This document shows positions 9,185 to 19,553 of a stretch of 64,000 nt of DNA, in pieces; position 1 is the stretch's first letter; each line of letters opens with the position of its first letter. The notes below the pieces were generated by a model that ran no database searches, was not told the DNA's origin, and was given only the letters and a program-made list of their open reading frames with translations. The stretch lies in assembly GCF_026410405.1 (NCBI RefSeq), contig NZ_JAPMLN010000005.1, positions 112,759 to 176,758 on the forward strand. Direction: 5' to 3'. This DNA comes from Marinicella gelatinilytica (GTDB lineage: Bacteria; Pseudomonadota; Gammaproteobacteria; Xanthomonadales; Marinicellaceae). The translations under genes were made by a program, and so were the position numbers.

Positions 9185-9542
9185 TATTTAAAAGGAGGTT
9201 GTATAAACTTCATAGGCTTAATACTTTACCCGAAATTATCAATCATTGACAACTATTTAGCATCATGTTTTAAGAAAACAGTCAAACAACAACTAAGCCA
9301 TGACCAATCTAAATTATCTCACCACCGTTTAGTCTCGATAAAATGCCAGTTTATGGGCATTTTAATACCAACAATGAGAACGCTTTCACATAATCAGATT
9401 TTCATATAAGATCATATTTATACCAGTTCATCGACTTATTCATCCCCAATAAAACGGTATTGTGTAATTTAAGCCCCAAAAGCCATCTTTTTTCCGTTAA
9501 AATACCCCGCCAATCTTAACCATAAACGCAGGATATAATCTT
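9185..9542. other. Divergent intergenic region between pilB and sucC
   Basis: No gene is seen. The stretch must hold the divergent promoters of the pilB unit (leftward) and sucCD (rightward). A perfect 9-bp hairpin (TAAAATGCC at 9339-9347 and GGCATTTTA at 9356-9364) is the only clear structure. A TATAAT at 9534-9539 is too close to the sucC ATG to be its promoter. Confidence 0.5.
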
Positions 9543-10706
9543 ATGAATTTCCACGAATATCAGGCAAAAGATTTATTTGCCCAATATGACATTCCGGTGC
9601 CCAAAGGTACTGCCGTTAAAACCGCAGAAGATGCCGTGGCTGTTGCCAAGGCGATGGATGCCACTCAATGGATGGTTAAAGCCCAGGTCCATGCCGGTGG
9701 ACGCGGCAAAGCCGGCGGTGTTAAATTCGCCAAAAGCTTAGATGAGGTCAAACAATACGCTACCGACATGCTAGGTATGGAAATTAAAACCTACCAAACC
9801 GGCGGCATGGCCTTACCGGTCAATGAAGTTCTTATTACGGAAGCGGCCAACATTGAAAGTGAACTGTATTTAAGCTTACTGGTTGATCGTGCCAACAAAT
9901 GTTTGTCATTTGTAGCCTCTGCCGAAGGGGGCGTGGAAATTGAAGAGGTGGCAAAAACCAATCCTGAAAAAATCCACACGCTTAATGTGGATAACACGGA
10001 AGAATTGTGGCCTTATGCTTGTCGCAAAATCGGTTTTGCCATGGGCTTAAACAAAAAACAGGTTTTTCAATTAACTCATATCATGATGCAAATGCACAAA
10101 ATGTTTCATGATTTGGATTTATCTTTGATTGAGATCAACCCGTTAATTATTGACGATAACCAAAACGTGGTGGCTTTAGACGCCAAAATTAATTCTGATG
10201 ACAATGCAGAATATCGCCAGAAAGACTTGGCCAAATTACGCGACCTCAGCCAGGAAGATCCGGCCGAAGCCAAAGCCCATGAGCACGAGTTAAACTACAT
10301 TAAACTCGATGGCGATATTGCCTGTATGGTTAATGGTGCCGGCTTGGCCATGGCCACCATGGATGTCATTAAACTGAAAGGCGGTGAACCAGCTAATTTC
10401 TTAGATGTAGGTGGTGGTGCCACTGCTGAGCGGGTCGCCATTGCTTTTAAAATTATTTTATCAGACCCCAATGTGAAATCTATTTTGGTCAATATCTTTG
10501 GCGGTATCGTGCGCTGCGACCTGATTGCCAACGGCATTATCACCGCCATTAAAGAAGTTGGTGTTGAAGTGCCGATTGTGGTGAGACTGGAAGGCACCAA
10601 TGTTGATGCCGGCAAGCAAATTTTAGAAGACAGTGGACTGGCTGTAATTTCTGCCAGTGATTTAGATGACGCAGCCAACAAAGCTGTAGAAGCGGTAGGA
10701 GCATAA
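9543..10706 (+). CDS. sucC: Succinyl-CoA synthetase (ADP-forming) beta subunit
   Basis: TCA-cycle enzyme; with SucD it converts succinyl-CoA, ADP and phosphate to succinate, CoA and ATP. The 387-residue product starts with the ATP-grasp opening '[15 protein letters not shown]' and has '[17 protein letters not shown]' (nucleotide binding), 'IEINPLII' (metal binding) and the C-terminal ligase-CoA domain with '[16 protein letters not shown]'. Full family length. sucD follows after two bases. The neighbouring sucAB genes are not present. Confidence 0.97.
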   Translation: MNFHEYQAKDLFAQYDIPVPKGTAVKTAEDAVAVAKAMDATQWMVKAQVHAGGRGKAGGVKFAKSLDEVKQYATDMLGMEIKTYQTGGMALPVNEVLITEAANIESELYLSLLVDRANKCLSFVASAEGGVEIEEVAKTNPEKIHTLNVDNTEELWPYACRKIGFAMGLNKKQVFQLTHIMMQMHKMFHDLDLSLIEINPLIIDDNQNVVALDAKINSDDNAEYRQKDLAKLRDLSQEDPAEAKAHEHELNYIKLDGDIACMVNGAGLAMATMDVIKLKGGEPANFLDVGGGATAERVAIAFKIILSDPNVKSILVNIFGGIVRCDLIANGIITAIKEVGVEVPIVVRLEGTNVDAGKQILEDSGLAVISASDLDDAANKAVEAVGA

Positions 10707-10708
10707 TC

Positions 10709-11581
10709 ATGAGCGTATTAGTGAATAAACAAACCAAATTAATCGTCCAAGGATTTACCGGTTCCCAAGGCACTTTTCACAGTGAACAAGCCATCGATTA
10801 CGGCACCAATTTAGTTGGCGGTGTAACCCCGGGTAAAGGCGGTACTAAACATCTGGATCGCCCGGTATTTAACACAGTCGCCGAGGGTGTTGCCGAAACC
10901 GGCGCCAACGCTTCGGTCATTTTTGTACCACCACCGTTCGCCGCCGACGCCATCTTAGAAGCCATCGATGCCGGCATTAAGCTGATTGTTACAATCACTG
11001 AAGGTATTCCAGTACTGGATATGATGCGGGTTCGTGCGGTGCTTGATCAGCACCCTGATGTGTATATGATTGGCCCAAACTGCCCAGGTGTCATTACCCC
11101 GGGTGAATGTAAAATCGGTATTATGCCGGGCCCAATTCATCAACCCGGCCGTATTGGCATTGTGTCTCGCTCAGGTACCTTAACTTATGAAGCCGTTCAT
11201 CAGACCACGCAAGCCGGCTTAGGTCAGTCAACCTGTATTGGCATTGGTGGTGACCCAATTCAAGGCACCAACTTTATTGATTGTTTAAAACTGTTCCAGG
11301 AAGATGATCAAACTGACGGTATCATTATGGTTGGTGAGATTGGTGGCTCGGCTGAAGAAGAAGCCGCTGAATTTATTAAAGACCATGTGACTAAACCTGT
11401 GGTTTCATACATTGCCGGCGTCACCGCACCTGAAGGTAAACGTATGGGCCATGCCGGCGCCATCGTTGCCGGCGGTAAAGGTACTGCGCAGGCCAAATAT
11501 GAAGCCTTAGAAGCGGCCGGTGTTACCACTGTTAAATCACCCACATTCTTAGGCGAAACCATTAAAGACTTATTGTCTTAA
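10709..11581 (+). CDS. sucD: Succinyl-CoA synthetase alpha subunit
   Basis: CoA-binding and catalytic-histidine subunit of succinyl-CoA synthetase. The 290-residue product has the Rossmann CoA motif '[15 protein letters not shown]', the '[20 protein letters not shown]' region, and the phosphorylated His248 in [15 protein letters not shown]. It starts two bases after the sucC stop and ends just before a strong terminator, so sucCD is a simple bicistronic unit. Confidence 0.97.
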   Translation: MSVLVNKQTKLIVQGFTGSQGTFHSEQAIDYGTNLVGGVTPGKGGTKHLDRPVFNTVAEGVAETGANASVIFVPPPFAADAILEAIDAGIKLIVTITEGIPVLDMMRVRAVLDQHPDVYMIGPNCPGVITPGECKIGIMPGPIHQPGRIGIVSRSGTLTYEAVHQTTQAGLGQSTCIGIGGDPIQGTNFIDCLKLFQEDDQTDGIIMVGEIGGSAEEEAAEFIKDHVTKPVVSYIAGVTAPEGKRMGHAGAIVAGGKGTAQAKYEALEAAGVTTVKSPTFLGETIKDLLS

Positions 11582-11600
11582 TAACTTAAACTAAGCTTAA

Positions 11601-11630
11601 AAGCCCACGGTTTTCACCGTGGGTTTTTTT
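11601..11630 (+). terminator. Rho-independent terminator of sucCD
   Basis: Seven-base-pair stem CCCACGG / CCGTGGG with a six-base loop, followed by seven T, 20 bases after the sucD stop. Confidence 0.93.
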
Positions 11631-11733
11631 ATGAGCTCATAAAAATTATCAGACTGGCTTTGCATTTAGTGAAGTTTTAACAAAACTCGTGTTATGATAA
11701 TTGTGTAACTCAACATTTAACGGGAGAACAGGT

Positions 11734-12186
11734 ATGACAATCAAAAAACACATTGGATACACACTTATAATTGGTTTTTTAATGACTTTTAGCAGCCTAT
11801 TAATGGCTGAACAAGTGGTCATTCAGGGTGATCATGAGCTTCATTACAACACCTTCCCTTCGACCTTTCTGTCTAAGGAAATTGCCAACACCTATCAAAT
11901 TACCCGCTCTAAAAACCGTGGTATTTTGAGTATCTCAGTGATGGACAAAAGTGGTGAAGAGCCCAAAGCGGTGGAGGCCGACATCACCATTGAAGCCAAA
12001 AATCTTGTCCACCAAAGCAAAGACATCAAACTGATTAAAATTGTCGAGCAAGATGAGGCCATTTATTATCTGGGTACTTTTGCCTTAAATAACGAAGAAA
12101 ATGTTAATTTTTCTATCGAAGCGAAACCAACAGGTTCAAACACTTTATTTCAAGTTAAGTTTAGCCGCGAATTTTTCACTGACTGA
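11734..12186 (+). CDS. DUF4426 family exported protein
   Basis: Function unknown. The 150-residue product has a signal peptide (about 1-24, ending LLMAEQ) and a small beta-sandwich-like domain. The patterns 'HYNTFPSTFLSKEIANTYQI.RSK.RGILSISV' and 'YYLGTF.LNNEENV.FSIEAKPTG' match the DUF4426 family of periplasmic proteins as I know it. The start at 11734 is preferred over a TTG at 11701 because GGGAG precedes it and it gives a clean signal peptide. It is followed 14 bases later by another exported protein gene, with which it is probably cotranscribed. Confidence 0.75.
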   Translation: MTIKKHIGYTLIIGFLMTFSSLLMAEQVVIQGDHELHYNTFPSTFLSKEIANTYQITRSKNRGILSISVMDKSGEEPKAVEADITIEAKNLVHQSKDIKLIKIVEQDEAIYYLGTFALNNEENVNFSIEAKPTGSNTLFQVKFSREFFTD

Positions 12187-12200
12187 ATGAGACAAATTAC

Positions 12201-13694
12201 ATGCGTTTAATGAAAGGTTTGGCCACTGCCACGATTTGTATGGTGTCTTGTGTAGTCTTCACCGCTGAAGATAACAGTTTAACCATCTATTCATCAACGG
12301 TCGGTTATAACATTAATCAAAACCAACACATTCAAGCACAACAAATCCCGGGATTTGCGGTGGTTAAACAGCAGAAAAACATGGCTTTTCAAAAAGGCCG
12401 TTTTGAGCTGGTCTATGATGATGTAACGGCCCATATTGATCCCACCACTGTTACCTTCAGCACCCCCGACAATCCGGATGCGGCAGTGGTATTAGATCAA
12501 AACTATCAATACGATTTAGTCGGCAGCGACAGCCTGTTGCAAAAATACATTGATAAATCCATCGCAGTGAGTTTTGATAAAGGCGGTGAGCCCAGCCGTA
12601 TCAGCGGTCGCCTGCTGAGCACCCAAGGTGGTTTGATCATTCAAAAAGATGACGGTTCATTGATAACTTTACACAACTGGTCTGAAATCAGTTTCCCACA
12701 GTTGCCGGGTGGCTTATTAACCAAACCAACACTGGTCTGGCTGTTAGACTCAAACATCCAAAAAGAGCAATTGGTTGCCATCAGTTACCAAACGGCAGGC
12801 ATGACCTGGTGGGCCGACTACATACTGGAATTAGACCGGGAAAAAGATTGCCAATTTGATTTAAGCGCCTGGGTATCCATTATTAATCAATCAGGAAAGA
12901 GCTTTGATAATTATGGACTCAAATTGGTGGCAGGCGATGTCAACCAAGCAGCCAACAAAGTTCAAGTCAGCGGAAGCCGTTACAGAGCACCCTATATGGA
13001 AAGCGACCAAAGCTTTCAGGAAGAAAGTGTCTTTGAATACCACCAATATACACTACCGCGCCGAGTTGATTTACCGCAAAATTCAACCAAACAAATCCGG
13101 TTATTTGCGCCACAAAAACCAATTCATTGTGAACAAAAACTGGTCTTTGACCCCTTAAATAATCAGCGCTTCAATACCACAAGACCCATTCAGGACGCTG
13201 GTTATCTAAGTTATCTCAATCAACAAAAAACACCTGTGGCGGCCCAAATTCATTTTAAAAATACCCAAAAAAACAATCTTGGCATGGCCATGCCGGCAGG
13301 CCGCATTCGGGTAAATCAAGTGGATTCAGATGGCCATTTGACCTTTATAGGTGCCGATCAAATTGGCCACACCGCCAACAACCAAACAGTTTCGCTCACT
13401 CTGGGTAATTCTTTTGATGTCAATGGCGAACGCCGCCAAACAAACATCGTCTTAGGTAACCGCCAAATCCATGAAAGCTTTGAAATCAAACTCACCAATG
13501 GCAAGAAAACAGCAGAACATGTCACAGTTAAAGAACATCTTTATCGCTGGAGTAACTGGGAAATCACTGAGCAAAGCCATGATTACAATAAAACCGATGC
13601 CAACAGCATCGAATTCAATGTCAAAGTACCTGCTGAAGGTGAAACCATTTTAAAATATACGGTATTTTATAGCTGGCCAAAATTCAATGATTGA
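12201..13694 (+). CDS. DUF4139 domain-containing exported protein
   Basis: Function unknown. The 497-residue product has a cleavable signal peptide (about 1-21), a beta-rich N-terminal half and a C-terminal DUF4139-like half with segments such as 'ISYQTAGMTWWADYILELD', 'LKLVAGDVN' and 'PAEGETILKYTVFYSW'. In this family the repeated 'W.a.Y.l.l' and 'v+v.a.se..+.Y.v.y.w' patterns suggest a large beta-barrel-like or adhesion-like fold. Probably periplasmic or outer-membrane associated and linked to the DUF4426 gene just upstream. Confidence 0.78.
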   Translation: MRLMKGLATATICMVSCVVFTAEDNSLTIYSSTVGYNINQNQHIQAQQIPGFAVVKQQKNMAFQKGRFELVYDDVTAHIDPTTVTFSTPDNPDAAVVLDQNYQYDLVGSDSLLQKYIDKSIAVSFDKGGEPSRISGRLLSTQGGLIIQKDDGSLITLHNWSEISFPQLPGGLLTKPTLVWLLDSNIQKEQLVAISYQTAGMTWWADYILELDREKDCQFDLSAWVSIINQSGKSFDNYGLKLVAGDVNQAANKVQVSGSRYRAPYMESDQSFQEESVFEYHQYTLPRRVDLPQNSTKQIRLFAPQKPIHCEQKLVFDPLNNQRFNTTRPIQDAGYLSYLNQQKTPVAAQIHFKNTQKNNLGMAMPAGRIRVNQVDSDGHLTFIGADQIGHTANNQTVSLTLGNSFDVNGERRQTNIVLGNRQIHESFEIKLTNGKKTAEHVTVKEHLYRWSNWEITEQSHDYNKTDANSIEFNVKVPAEGETILKYTVFYSWPKFND

Positions 13695-13799
13695 TTAATG
13701 TCATTACCCACAAATGACAATTATTGTAAACTGTGAGTCTCTTCACAACTATTTGACAAATAGACGTCTAAACTCAATTAAGACGTTAAAGCTTGGTAT

Positions 13800-16094
13800 A
13801 TGACAATGAACGATAGAAAAGATAACAAACCTTATAAAGACAATAAAAATATCGTTAACATCCAGAACAACCCAGAAGCTAACTTGGGTCAAATTTTACC
13901 TAAAATTCATAAAATTTTTATCACCGGCTTAAAGCCCAGTATCCAGAAATACTTTGATAAATTGGATGACACCTTGTTTGACATGGCGGAAAAAGCTGAA
14001 ACCAATGACATGCAAACCCAGTATTTCGAAGCCATGCGTACTGTTCGTAAAAAGAAAGAACTGATGGTGCGTAAGTTTTCTGACAACATTCAACATGCTT
14101 TCAAACAATTCAAAAAAGGTGATTATCAGTACATTAAAAACCAAGACAGCGATGACAACTTGACTTCTGAGGACGGTCTGTCTTTAGTCGAAGAAAAGGA
14201 GTTAGATAAAAAATTGGCTGTAACCAACCTTATCGACAAATCCAATACCTATTTTCACAAGCAATTGTATGCCTTAGAAAAACGTTTTACTTTATTAGCA
14301 GGCGGTACAGATTTAAAACTAAGTCAGATTCCGGTATCACCCTACGTTATTGTCCATGCTTTTGCCGCACCACTGGATTTGCTTAATATTGAAGTCAATA
14401 CCTTATTGATTATTATTAAATTGTACGAACGCAGCCTAATCGAAAACTTGACAAAACCGTATGAAGACATCAACCAGTATTTGATTAGCCAAGGCATTTA
14501 TCCTGACATTAAGTTCAAGCTACCCGGTCAACAATCGACAGGTGCTTCGTCATATCGCCCCAGTGAGCAATCGCAAACACATCAGTACGAGCAACAACAA
14601 ACTCAAATGCCTCAAACACGGCGCTATGAAAATCAAGCAGCCATTGACGATCATACTTTTCAAACCATTCTATCAGCACTGAATGAACGACATCAGGGCA
14701 GCACAACACCGACTGCAGTGTATGACTCATCCGTCATTAATTCAGCCTTAGGTTTGTTACAGTCACACGAATTGCAACAAATGAATGCCGGTGGTTCGGC
14801 TTTAAGTCCGAAGCAGATAAAACAAGTTCTTATCCAACGGTTACAAGAATTAGACGTGGAAGGCGGCGAACAACGCAATGTCAACAAAAGTGATGAGGAC
14901 ACCATTGATTTAATAAGTATGCTCTTTGAATTTCTGGTAGAGGATCGCAATCTGCCGGCTCAGATTCAAGTGCTGTTATCTCGATTACAAATACCATACC
15001 TGCATATTGCTTTAAAAGACCGTAAGCTATTTTCAAATAAAAATGACAATGCCAGAAAATTACTTGATGTTCTGGCCAAGGCATCAATCGGATGGACTGA
15101 AGAAAGCGATCGAAACAAACACTTTATCAATAAGATAGAAAGTATCGTGCAGCATATTCTTGAACACCAACAAGATGACATAGACTTTCCATCTGTTATT
15201 GAAGACTTTCAGGAATTTGATGCCAAAAATAAGAAAAAAACCAAAGTCATCGAAAAACGTACTTATGAAAAAGCGCTTGGTGAAGAACGTATTTTTAATG
15301 CCAAAGCAAAAACAGCAGAAATTTTAGAATCCAAAATGCAGAATTATCAGTTACCCAAACAGGTCACTGATTTGTTATTAACACCTTGGGCTAATGTTTT
15401 AACGCTGATCCATTTGCGACACCATGATGAACCTGATGTCATTGAACCTTATGTTAAGTTTGTCGATAAACTCATATTTGTTTCAGTTAAAGATAAAAAG
15501 AAACAAGCCACCAAAGCCCAAGTAAGCCACGTATGTGACTTTTTAAGTAATGGTTTAAGGTTAGTCGCCTTTGATGAGCGAAACGTCAAGCAAAAAACCT
15601 CTGACTTGTATCAACTGTTACTTGAAATTAATGCCTTAGAAGAAGCCAGCGATCAAGATCATGAGTTTGTACTACCCCAAGAGGCTTTTAGCGTTAAAGA
15701 AGATGAGGACGATCAGCCGGAAATTGTTCACTTTATTGCTAACAAGAAAATCAATGACCAAGCCCGAAGTATTGAGCATATTGAAGATCAACATTTTACA
15801 GAGGCCGAGGCGTTAATAGTTGGTGATTGGATTGAATTTGTTGATGCTGATGCAGACGGAAACATCCGTGCAAAGCTGTCTTGGATAAGCCCGATTAGTC
15901 ATAAACGATTATTCGTCAATGCCCGCGGTATAAAAGTAACTGACAAAAGTGTAGATGAAATTGCTCATGACTTTCGTACTGGCAATGCCCATAAACTTGA
16001 TCAAGTCCCCTTATTTGACCGCGCTATGAACGCCATAGCCGATAAGGTTGAAGATAAATCAGACTCTGATGAAGCCATTAATGATGAAAAATGA
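13800..16094 (+). CDS. DUF1631 family protein
   Basis: A 764-residue cytoplasmic protein of the DUF1631 family, function not established. The N-terminal part ('LDDTLFDMAEKA.....QYFEAMR.VR.KKELM', about 57-90) is the clearest family signature. The middle has a Gln-rich low-complexity stretch (about 240-275), and the C-terminus (about 675-720, 'VGDWIEFVDADADGNIRAKL' then 'SWISPISHKRLFVNARGIKV') resembles a PilZ-like beta barrel, which could bind a nucleotide second messenger. It stands alone between a DUF4139 gene and convergent folD. An ATG at 13806 is an alternative start. Confidence 0.8.
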   Translation: MTMNDRKDNKPYKDNKNIVNIQNNPEANLGQILPKIHKIFITGLKPSIQKYFDKLDDTLFDMAEKAETNDMQTQYFEAMRTVRKKKELMVRKFSDNIQHAFKQFKKGDYQYIKNQDSDDNLTSEDGLSLVEEKELDKKLAVTNLIDKSNTYFHKQLYALEKRFTLLAGGTDLKLSQIPVSPYVIVHAFAAPLDLLNIEVNTLLIIIKLYERSLIENLTKPYEDINQYLISQGIYPDIKFKLPGQQSTGASSYRPSEQSQTHQYEQQQTQMPQTRRYENQAAIDDHTFQTILSALNERHQGSTTPTAVYDSSVINSALGLLQSHELQQMNAGGSALSPKQIKQVLIQRLQELDVEGGEQRNVNKSDEDTIDLISMLFEFLVEDRNLPAQIQVLLSRLQIPYLHIALKDRKLFSNKNDNARKLLDVLAKASIGWTEESDRNKHFINKIESIVQHILEHQQDDIDFPSVIEDFQEFDAKNKKKTKVIEKRTYEKALGEERIFNAKAKTAEILESKMQNYQLPKQVTDLLLTPWANVLTLIHLRHHDEPDVIEPYVKFVDKLIFVSVKDKKKQATKAQVSHVCDFLSNGLRLVAFDERNVKQKTSDLYQLLLEINALEEASDQDHEFVLPQEAFSVKEDEDDQPEIVHFIANKKINDQARSIEHIEDQHFTEAEALIVGDWIEFVDADADGNIRAKLSWISPISHKRLFVNARGIKVTDKSVDEIAHDFRTGNAHKLDQVPLFDRAMNAIADKVEDKSDSDEAINDEK

Positions 16095-16101
16095 ATTTGA
16101 A

Positions 16102-16956
16102 TTACATCAATAAGCTGGCTTCATAGGTGTTTTGCATCAATGTCGCCACGGTCATAGGGCCAATACCACCGGGAACCGGAGTAATCCAAGACGCTTTGTT
16201 CTTCGCCACGTCATAATCCACATCACCTGACAAAGTCCCATCGGGTAAGCGATTAATTCCAATATCAATCACTATGGCACCTTGTTTAATCCACGCAGCA
16301 TCAACCACATTGGGATTACCCACTGCCACGCAGAGGATATCTGCTTGGCTCACATGGTGCGCGAGGTCATGAGTAAAACGGTGACAACTGGTCACAGTGG
16401 CACCGGCAAATAACATTTCTAATAGCAAAGGCCGACCAACTATATTCGAGGCACCCACAATCACACAATGTTGACCTTTGGGGTCAATGTCGTAATGATG
16501 CAATAAAGTAATCACACCACGTGGCGTACAAGGTCGTAACCCTGGCTGGCGGAGAGCCAAACGACCCACATTGATGGCATGAAAACCGTCCACATCTTTA
16601 TTGGGATTAATGCGATTAGTGACTTCTGTTTCGTCAATGTGTTCAGGTAGCGGCAATTGCACCAAGATACCATGTACTTTTGGGTCGTTATTTAACTCGT
16701 CAATTAAGTTATACAATGCCACAGCCGAAGTCTGACGAGGTAAATGATAAGATTTTGAGATGATACCGGTGCGTTCGCAAGCTTTAATTTTGTGGTTGAC
16801 ATAGACCGCAGATGCTTCATCATTACCCACCAAAACCACGGCCAATCCGGGTGCATCAAAACCGGCCTCGATCCGTTTATTTATTTGCTCTGTCAGTGAT
16901 TTCTGTAACGCCAGGGAGACTTTCTTTCCGTCTAAGATTTGTGCAATGTTTGACAT
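16102..16956 (-). CDS. folD: Bifunctional methylene-THF dehydrogenase / cyclohydrolase FolD
   Basis: Interconverts 5,10-methylene-, methenyl- and 10-formyl-tetrahydrofolate. The 284-residue product (start [14 protein letters not shown]) has the catalytic region '[16 protein letters not shown]' with the YxxxK pair, '[10 protein letters not shown]', the cofactor motif '[14 protein letters not shown]' and the C-terminal '[15 protein letters not shown]'. I use the ATG at 16956 rather than 17001 since homology starts there. Convergent with the DUF1631 gene. Confidence 0.96.
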   Translation of the reverse strand: MSNIAQILDGKKVSLALQKSLTEQINKRIEAGFDAPGLAVVLVGNDEASAVYVNHKIKACERTGIISKSYHLPRQTSAVALYNLIDELNNDPKVHGILVQLPLPEHIDETEVTNRINPNKDVDGFHAINVGRLALRQPGLRPCTPRGVITLLHHYDIDPKGQHCVIVGASNIVGRPLLLEMLFAGATVTSCHRFTHDLAHHVSQADILCVAVGNPNVVDAAWIKQGAIVIDIGINRLPDGTLSGDVDYDVAKNKASWITPVPGGIGPMTVATLMQNTYEASLLM

Positions 16957-17023
16957 GGTCTTTACTGTGGCTAAAAAACATGCGCATTTTAGCATCACCA
17001 AGAAAAATTAACAGTTTAAAGCG

Positions 17024-18400
17024 CTATTTTGGGTGTTTGTTACTACGTCTTGAAGGAAATTCTGATTTCTTTTTGGTTTTATCAGCAAAAGGATTGCGTC
17101 CAGCTTTGAATTGAAGGACCAAAGGAATGCCTTTTAAATCAAAAGCGTCACGAAATGTATTTTCTAAATAACGCTTATAAGAGTCAGGCAATTTATCCAC
17201 ACGTTTACCATGAATGATAATTCGCATTGGGTGGTGACCACCGGGATGGGCATATTTTAACTGGGAACTAAGACCTTGGACCAATGGCGGCTGGTGGGCT
17301 TTATATGCTTCATTCAGCACATTGGTGAGCTGGTTAGCAGTCAACTCCATATTGGCGCGCTCTAATAACAATGCCACCCGTTCCATAACATGGCGCAAAC
17401 CAGAACCATGTAATGCGGAGGTATAAACCCGTGGTAACCATTGAAAAGCTTGTAATTTATGATTTAGCCGACTTTTTACCTGCTGCTTATGATCCTCACT
17501 TAAATGATCCCACTTATTTATGACCAATAACACAGGTTTAGCGTGATACACAGCCAATCCGATTAAATGCATATCTTGATCAGTGATACTCTCAGTGGCA
17601 TCAATTAATAATAAACAAACTTGTGCGTGCTTGATGGCGTCAATGGTTTTGATAATACTAAACTTTTCAATACCTTCGCCAATTTTAGATCGTCGTCTGA
17701 CACCGGCAGTATCAATTAAAGTATATCGATTGTCTTCCCAAACTAACGGCAGATGTATGCTGTCACGGGTGGTACCCGGCAAATCATAAGCCAACACCCG
17801 ATTTTCCCCTAATAAACGATTAACCAATGTGGATTTACCGACATTCGGGCGCCCTATAATCGCCAAACCAGGACCAAAATCAGTTGTGGTTTCAGATTGT
17901 TTATTTTGTTGTTTTAAAAAACCAGTTAACTTCTCTTTTAATTCAGCTATACCTCTGCGATGAGCGGTACTCATGGCATGCATGGTCTCGATTCCTAATT
18001 GATAAAAATCAGCCAAAGCCATATCGGGATCTTTATTTTCTGATTTATTAACCAATACCCAAATTGGCTTACCTAAGGATCTGATGCGATTAAGAATTGC
18101 TTCATCATCACCCAACAGACCATCTTTGGCGCTGACCACAAATAACAGCAAATCGGCTTCTTCAACCGCTTGCATGATTTGATCATCCATGAGTTCGGTG
18201 AGCTCACCCTCATCACCCAGCATACCGCCGGTATCAACCAACGTAGCAGTGATATCTTGTAAGCTAATCTCACCATACTGACGATCACGTGTGAGTCCAG
18301 GCAAATCAGCCACCAAGGCATCACGGGTATCAGTCAGGGTATTAAAAAGCATCGATTTCCCCACATTAGGGCGGCCGACGATGGTGATGACAGCTGACAT
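17024..18400 (-). CDS. der: Ribosome-assembly GTPase Der (EngA)
   Basis: Tandem-GTPase factor for 50S subunit maturation. The 458-residue product has two G domains, each with a P-loop (GRPNVGKSMLFN near residue 8 and GRPNVGKSTLVN near 190) and NKxD motifs (VNKSEN and INKWDH), and a C-terminal KH-like domain. The C-terminal tail is basic (KKKSEFPSRRSNK). The first NKxD reads NKSE, a common variant in Der. It lies 11 bases after bamB, as in many Gammaproteobacteria (yfgM-bamB-der). Confidence 0.97.
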   Translation of the reverse strand: MSAVITIVGRPNVGKSMLFNTLTDTRDALVADLPGLTRDRQYGEISLQDITATLVDTGGMLGDEGELTELMDDQIMQAVEEADLLLFVVSAKDGLLGDDEAILNRIRSLGKPIWVLVNKSENKDPDMALADFYQLGIETMHAMSTAHRRGIAELKEKLTGFLKQQNKQSETTTDFGPGLAIIGRPNVGKSTLVNRLLGENRVLAYDLPGTTRDSIHLPLVWEDNRYTLIDTAGVRRRSKIGEGIEKFSIIKTIDAIKHAQVCLLLIDATESITDQDMHLIGLAVYHAKPVLLVINKWDHLSEDHKQQVKSRLNHKLQAFQWLPRVYTSALHGSGLRHVMERVALLLERANMELTANQLTNVLNEAYKAHQPPLVQGLSSQLKYAHPGGHHPMRIIIHGKRVDKLPDSYKRYLENTFRDAFDLKGIPLVLQFKAGRNPFADKTKKKSEFPSRRSNKHPK

Positions 18401-18411
18401 ATAACTGTAGG

Positions 18412-19542
18412 TTATTCGCTGTAGCGGAAAGCACTTAACGTGCCATCTTTATTATAAGTATAGATGGTGTTTCCATCAACAACCGGGGCACCATAAAAAC
18501 CACTCTTACCAAACTGTTTACGATTGAGCATTTTACCGGTAAATGCATCAATGACATGAACATAGCCTGCAAAATCAGTAATCAACAAATCACCCAGATA
18601 GAAGGCCGGACGACTGAGTTCTCTATTTTTAAAATCTTCAATCACCCAACCCAGTTCCCCATTGGAACGATCGATTTGACGAACTATGGATTCATTATCA
18701 GCCAAGTAAATAAAGCGTCGTGACACTGTCACTCCGGTATTGCTGCCATGGTTATTACGCCATAATAATTGACCTGATTCTGTGGCCACTGCCAAGGTTT
18801 TATTCGCGGCACTGCTGACGTACAAATCTGTGGCCACCACGCCCATGTCACCATCAATATCAGACAGTCGATCAATTTCAGTTTTACCTTGGTTATTGAC
18901 CACATTTTGTTGCCACATCACTTGGCCATCTAAAATATTAAGTGCCACCACATCGCCGCCATCTAAACCCACATATAAGCGACCACCTTTTGATAATGGG
19001 GTGCCGGTACCTCGTAAGGTTAAATTAGGGACTTCACTACTATAAAGCCATTGACGCTCACCATTGCTGATATTTAATCCATAAATACGTCCATCCATCG
19101 AACGAACAATGACGCGATTACGATCAATAACCGGAGGGCTCAGTACTTCGGAACTGACTTGTTTCTGCCATATTGTTGAACCCGAATCCGCATCTAATGC
19201 AGTGACCTGGCCATCTGGCCCGGCGACCACCACTAAGGTGTCACTGACACCGGGGCCGGCACTGATAACATGATCAACATTTGTTTTCCAATCTAACTGG
19301 CCATTATCAGCACCATAACGGTAAACGCCACCATTTACATCAGCCGTAAATAGTGCTTTATTGAGGGGTGCAGGACGGAGCTGATAGCCATAAGCATCTT
19401 TTGATGATTTTAATTTCTTCTGCCATAATAGCTTGAAAGAACCCGTCTCTGTAAAATCAGTTAATTCGTTGGGTTTTATCTCATCTTTTTTTGAGCCACA
19501 AGCTGTTAAAAACAGGATTAAAATAAATAGTATCAGTCGCAT
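18412..19542 (-). CDS. bamB: Outer-membrane assembly lipoprotein BamB
   Basis: Beta-propeller lipoprotein of the BAM complex that inserts outer-membrane proteins. The roughly 376-residue product has a lipobox LTAC near residue 15 and PQQ-like repeat blades ('GQLDWKTNVDHVISAGP', 'GSTIWQKQVSSEVLSPP', 'GERQWLYSS', 'GQVMWQQNV', 'GQLLWRN', 'GELGWVI'). An upstream ATG at 19548 is possible, but MRLILFILI is the better signal start. It sits six or more bases after yfgM and immediately before der. Confidence 0.95.
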   Translation of the reverse strand: MRLILFILILFLTACGSKKDEIKPNELTDFTETGSFKLLWQKKLKSSKDAYGYQLRPAPLNKALFTADVNGGVYRYGADNGQLDWKTNVDHVISAGPGVSDTLVVVAGPDGQVTALDADSGSTIWQKQVSSEVLSPPVIDRNRVIVRSMDGRIYGLNISNGERQWLYSSEVPNLTLRGTGTPLSKGGRLYVGLDGGDVVALNILDGQVMWQQNVVNNQGKTEIDRLSDIDGDMGVVATDLYVSSAANKTLAVATESGQLLWRNNHGSNTGVTVSRRFIYLADNESIVRQIDRSNGELGWVIEDFKNRELSRPAFYLGDLLITDFAGYVHVIDAFTGKMLNRKQFGKSGFYGAPVVDGNTIYTYNKDGTLSAFRYSE

Positions 19543-19553
19543 ATACACCTCAT

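Noticed and set aside
9185..9215. AAGGAGG upstream of pilB as its ribosome-binding site.
   Set aside because: It is on the plus strand; on the pilB strand it reads CCTCCTT. No plus-strand ORF of note follows it.
9534..9539. TATAAT directly before sucC as its -10 promoter.
   Set aside because: Transcription would start inside the gene; no matching -35 was found.
10295..10681. Several 60-128-codon frames antisense to sucC, sucD and secD.
   Set aside because: Shadows of biased codon use in strongly conserved genes; no ribosome-binding sites or domains.
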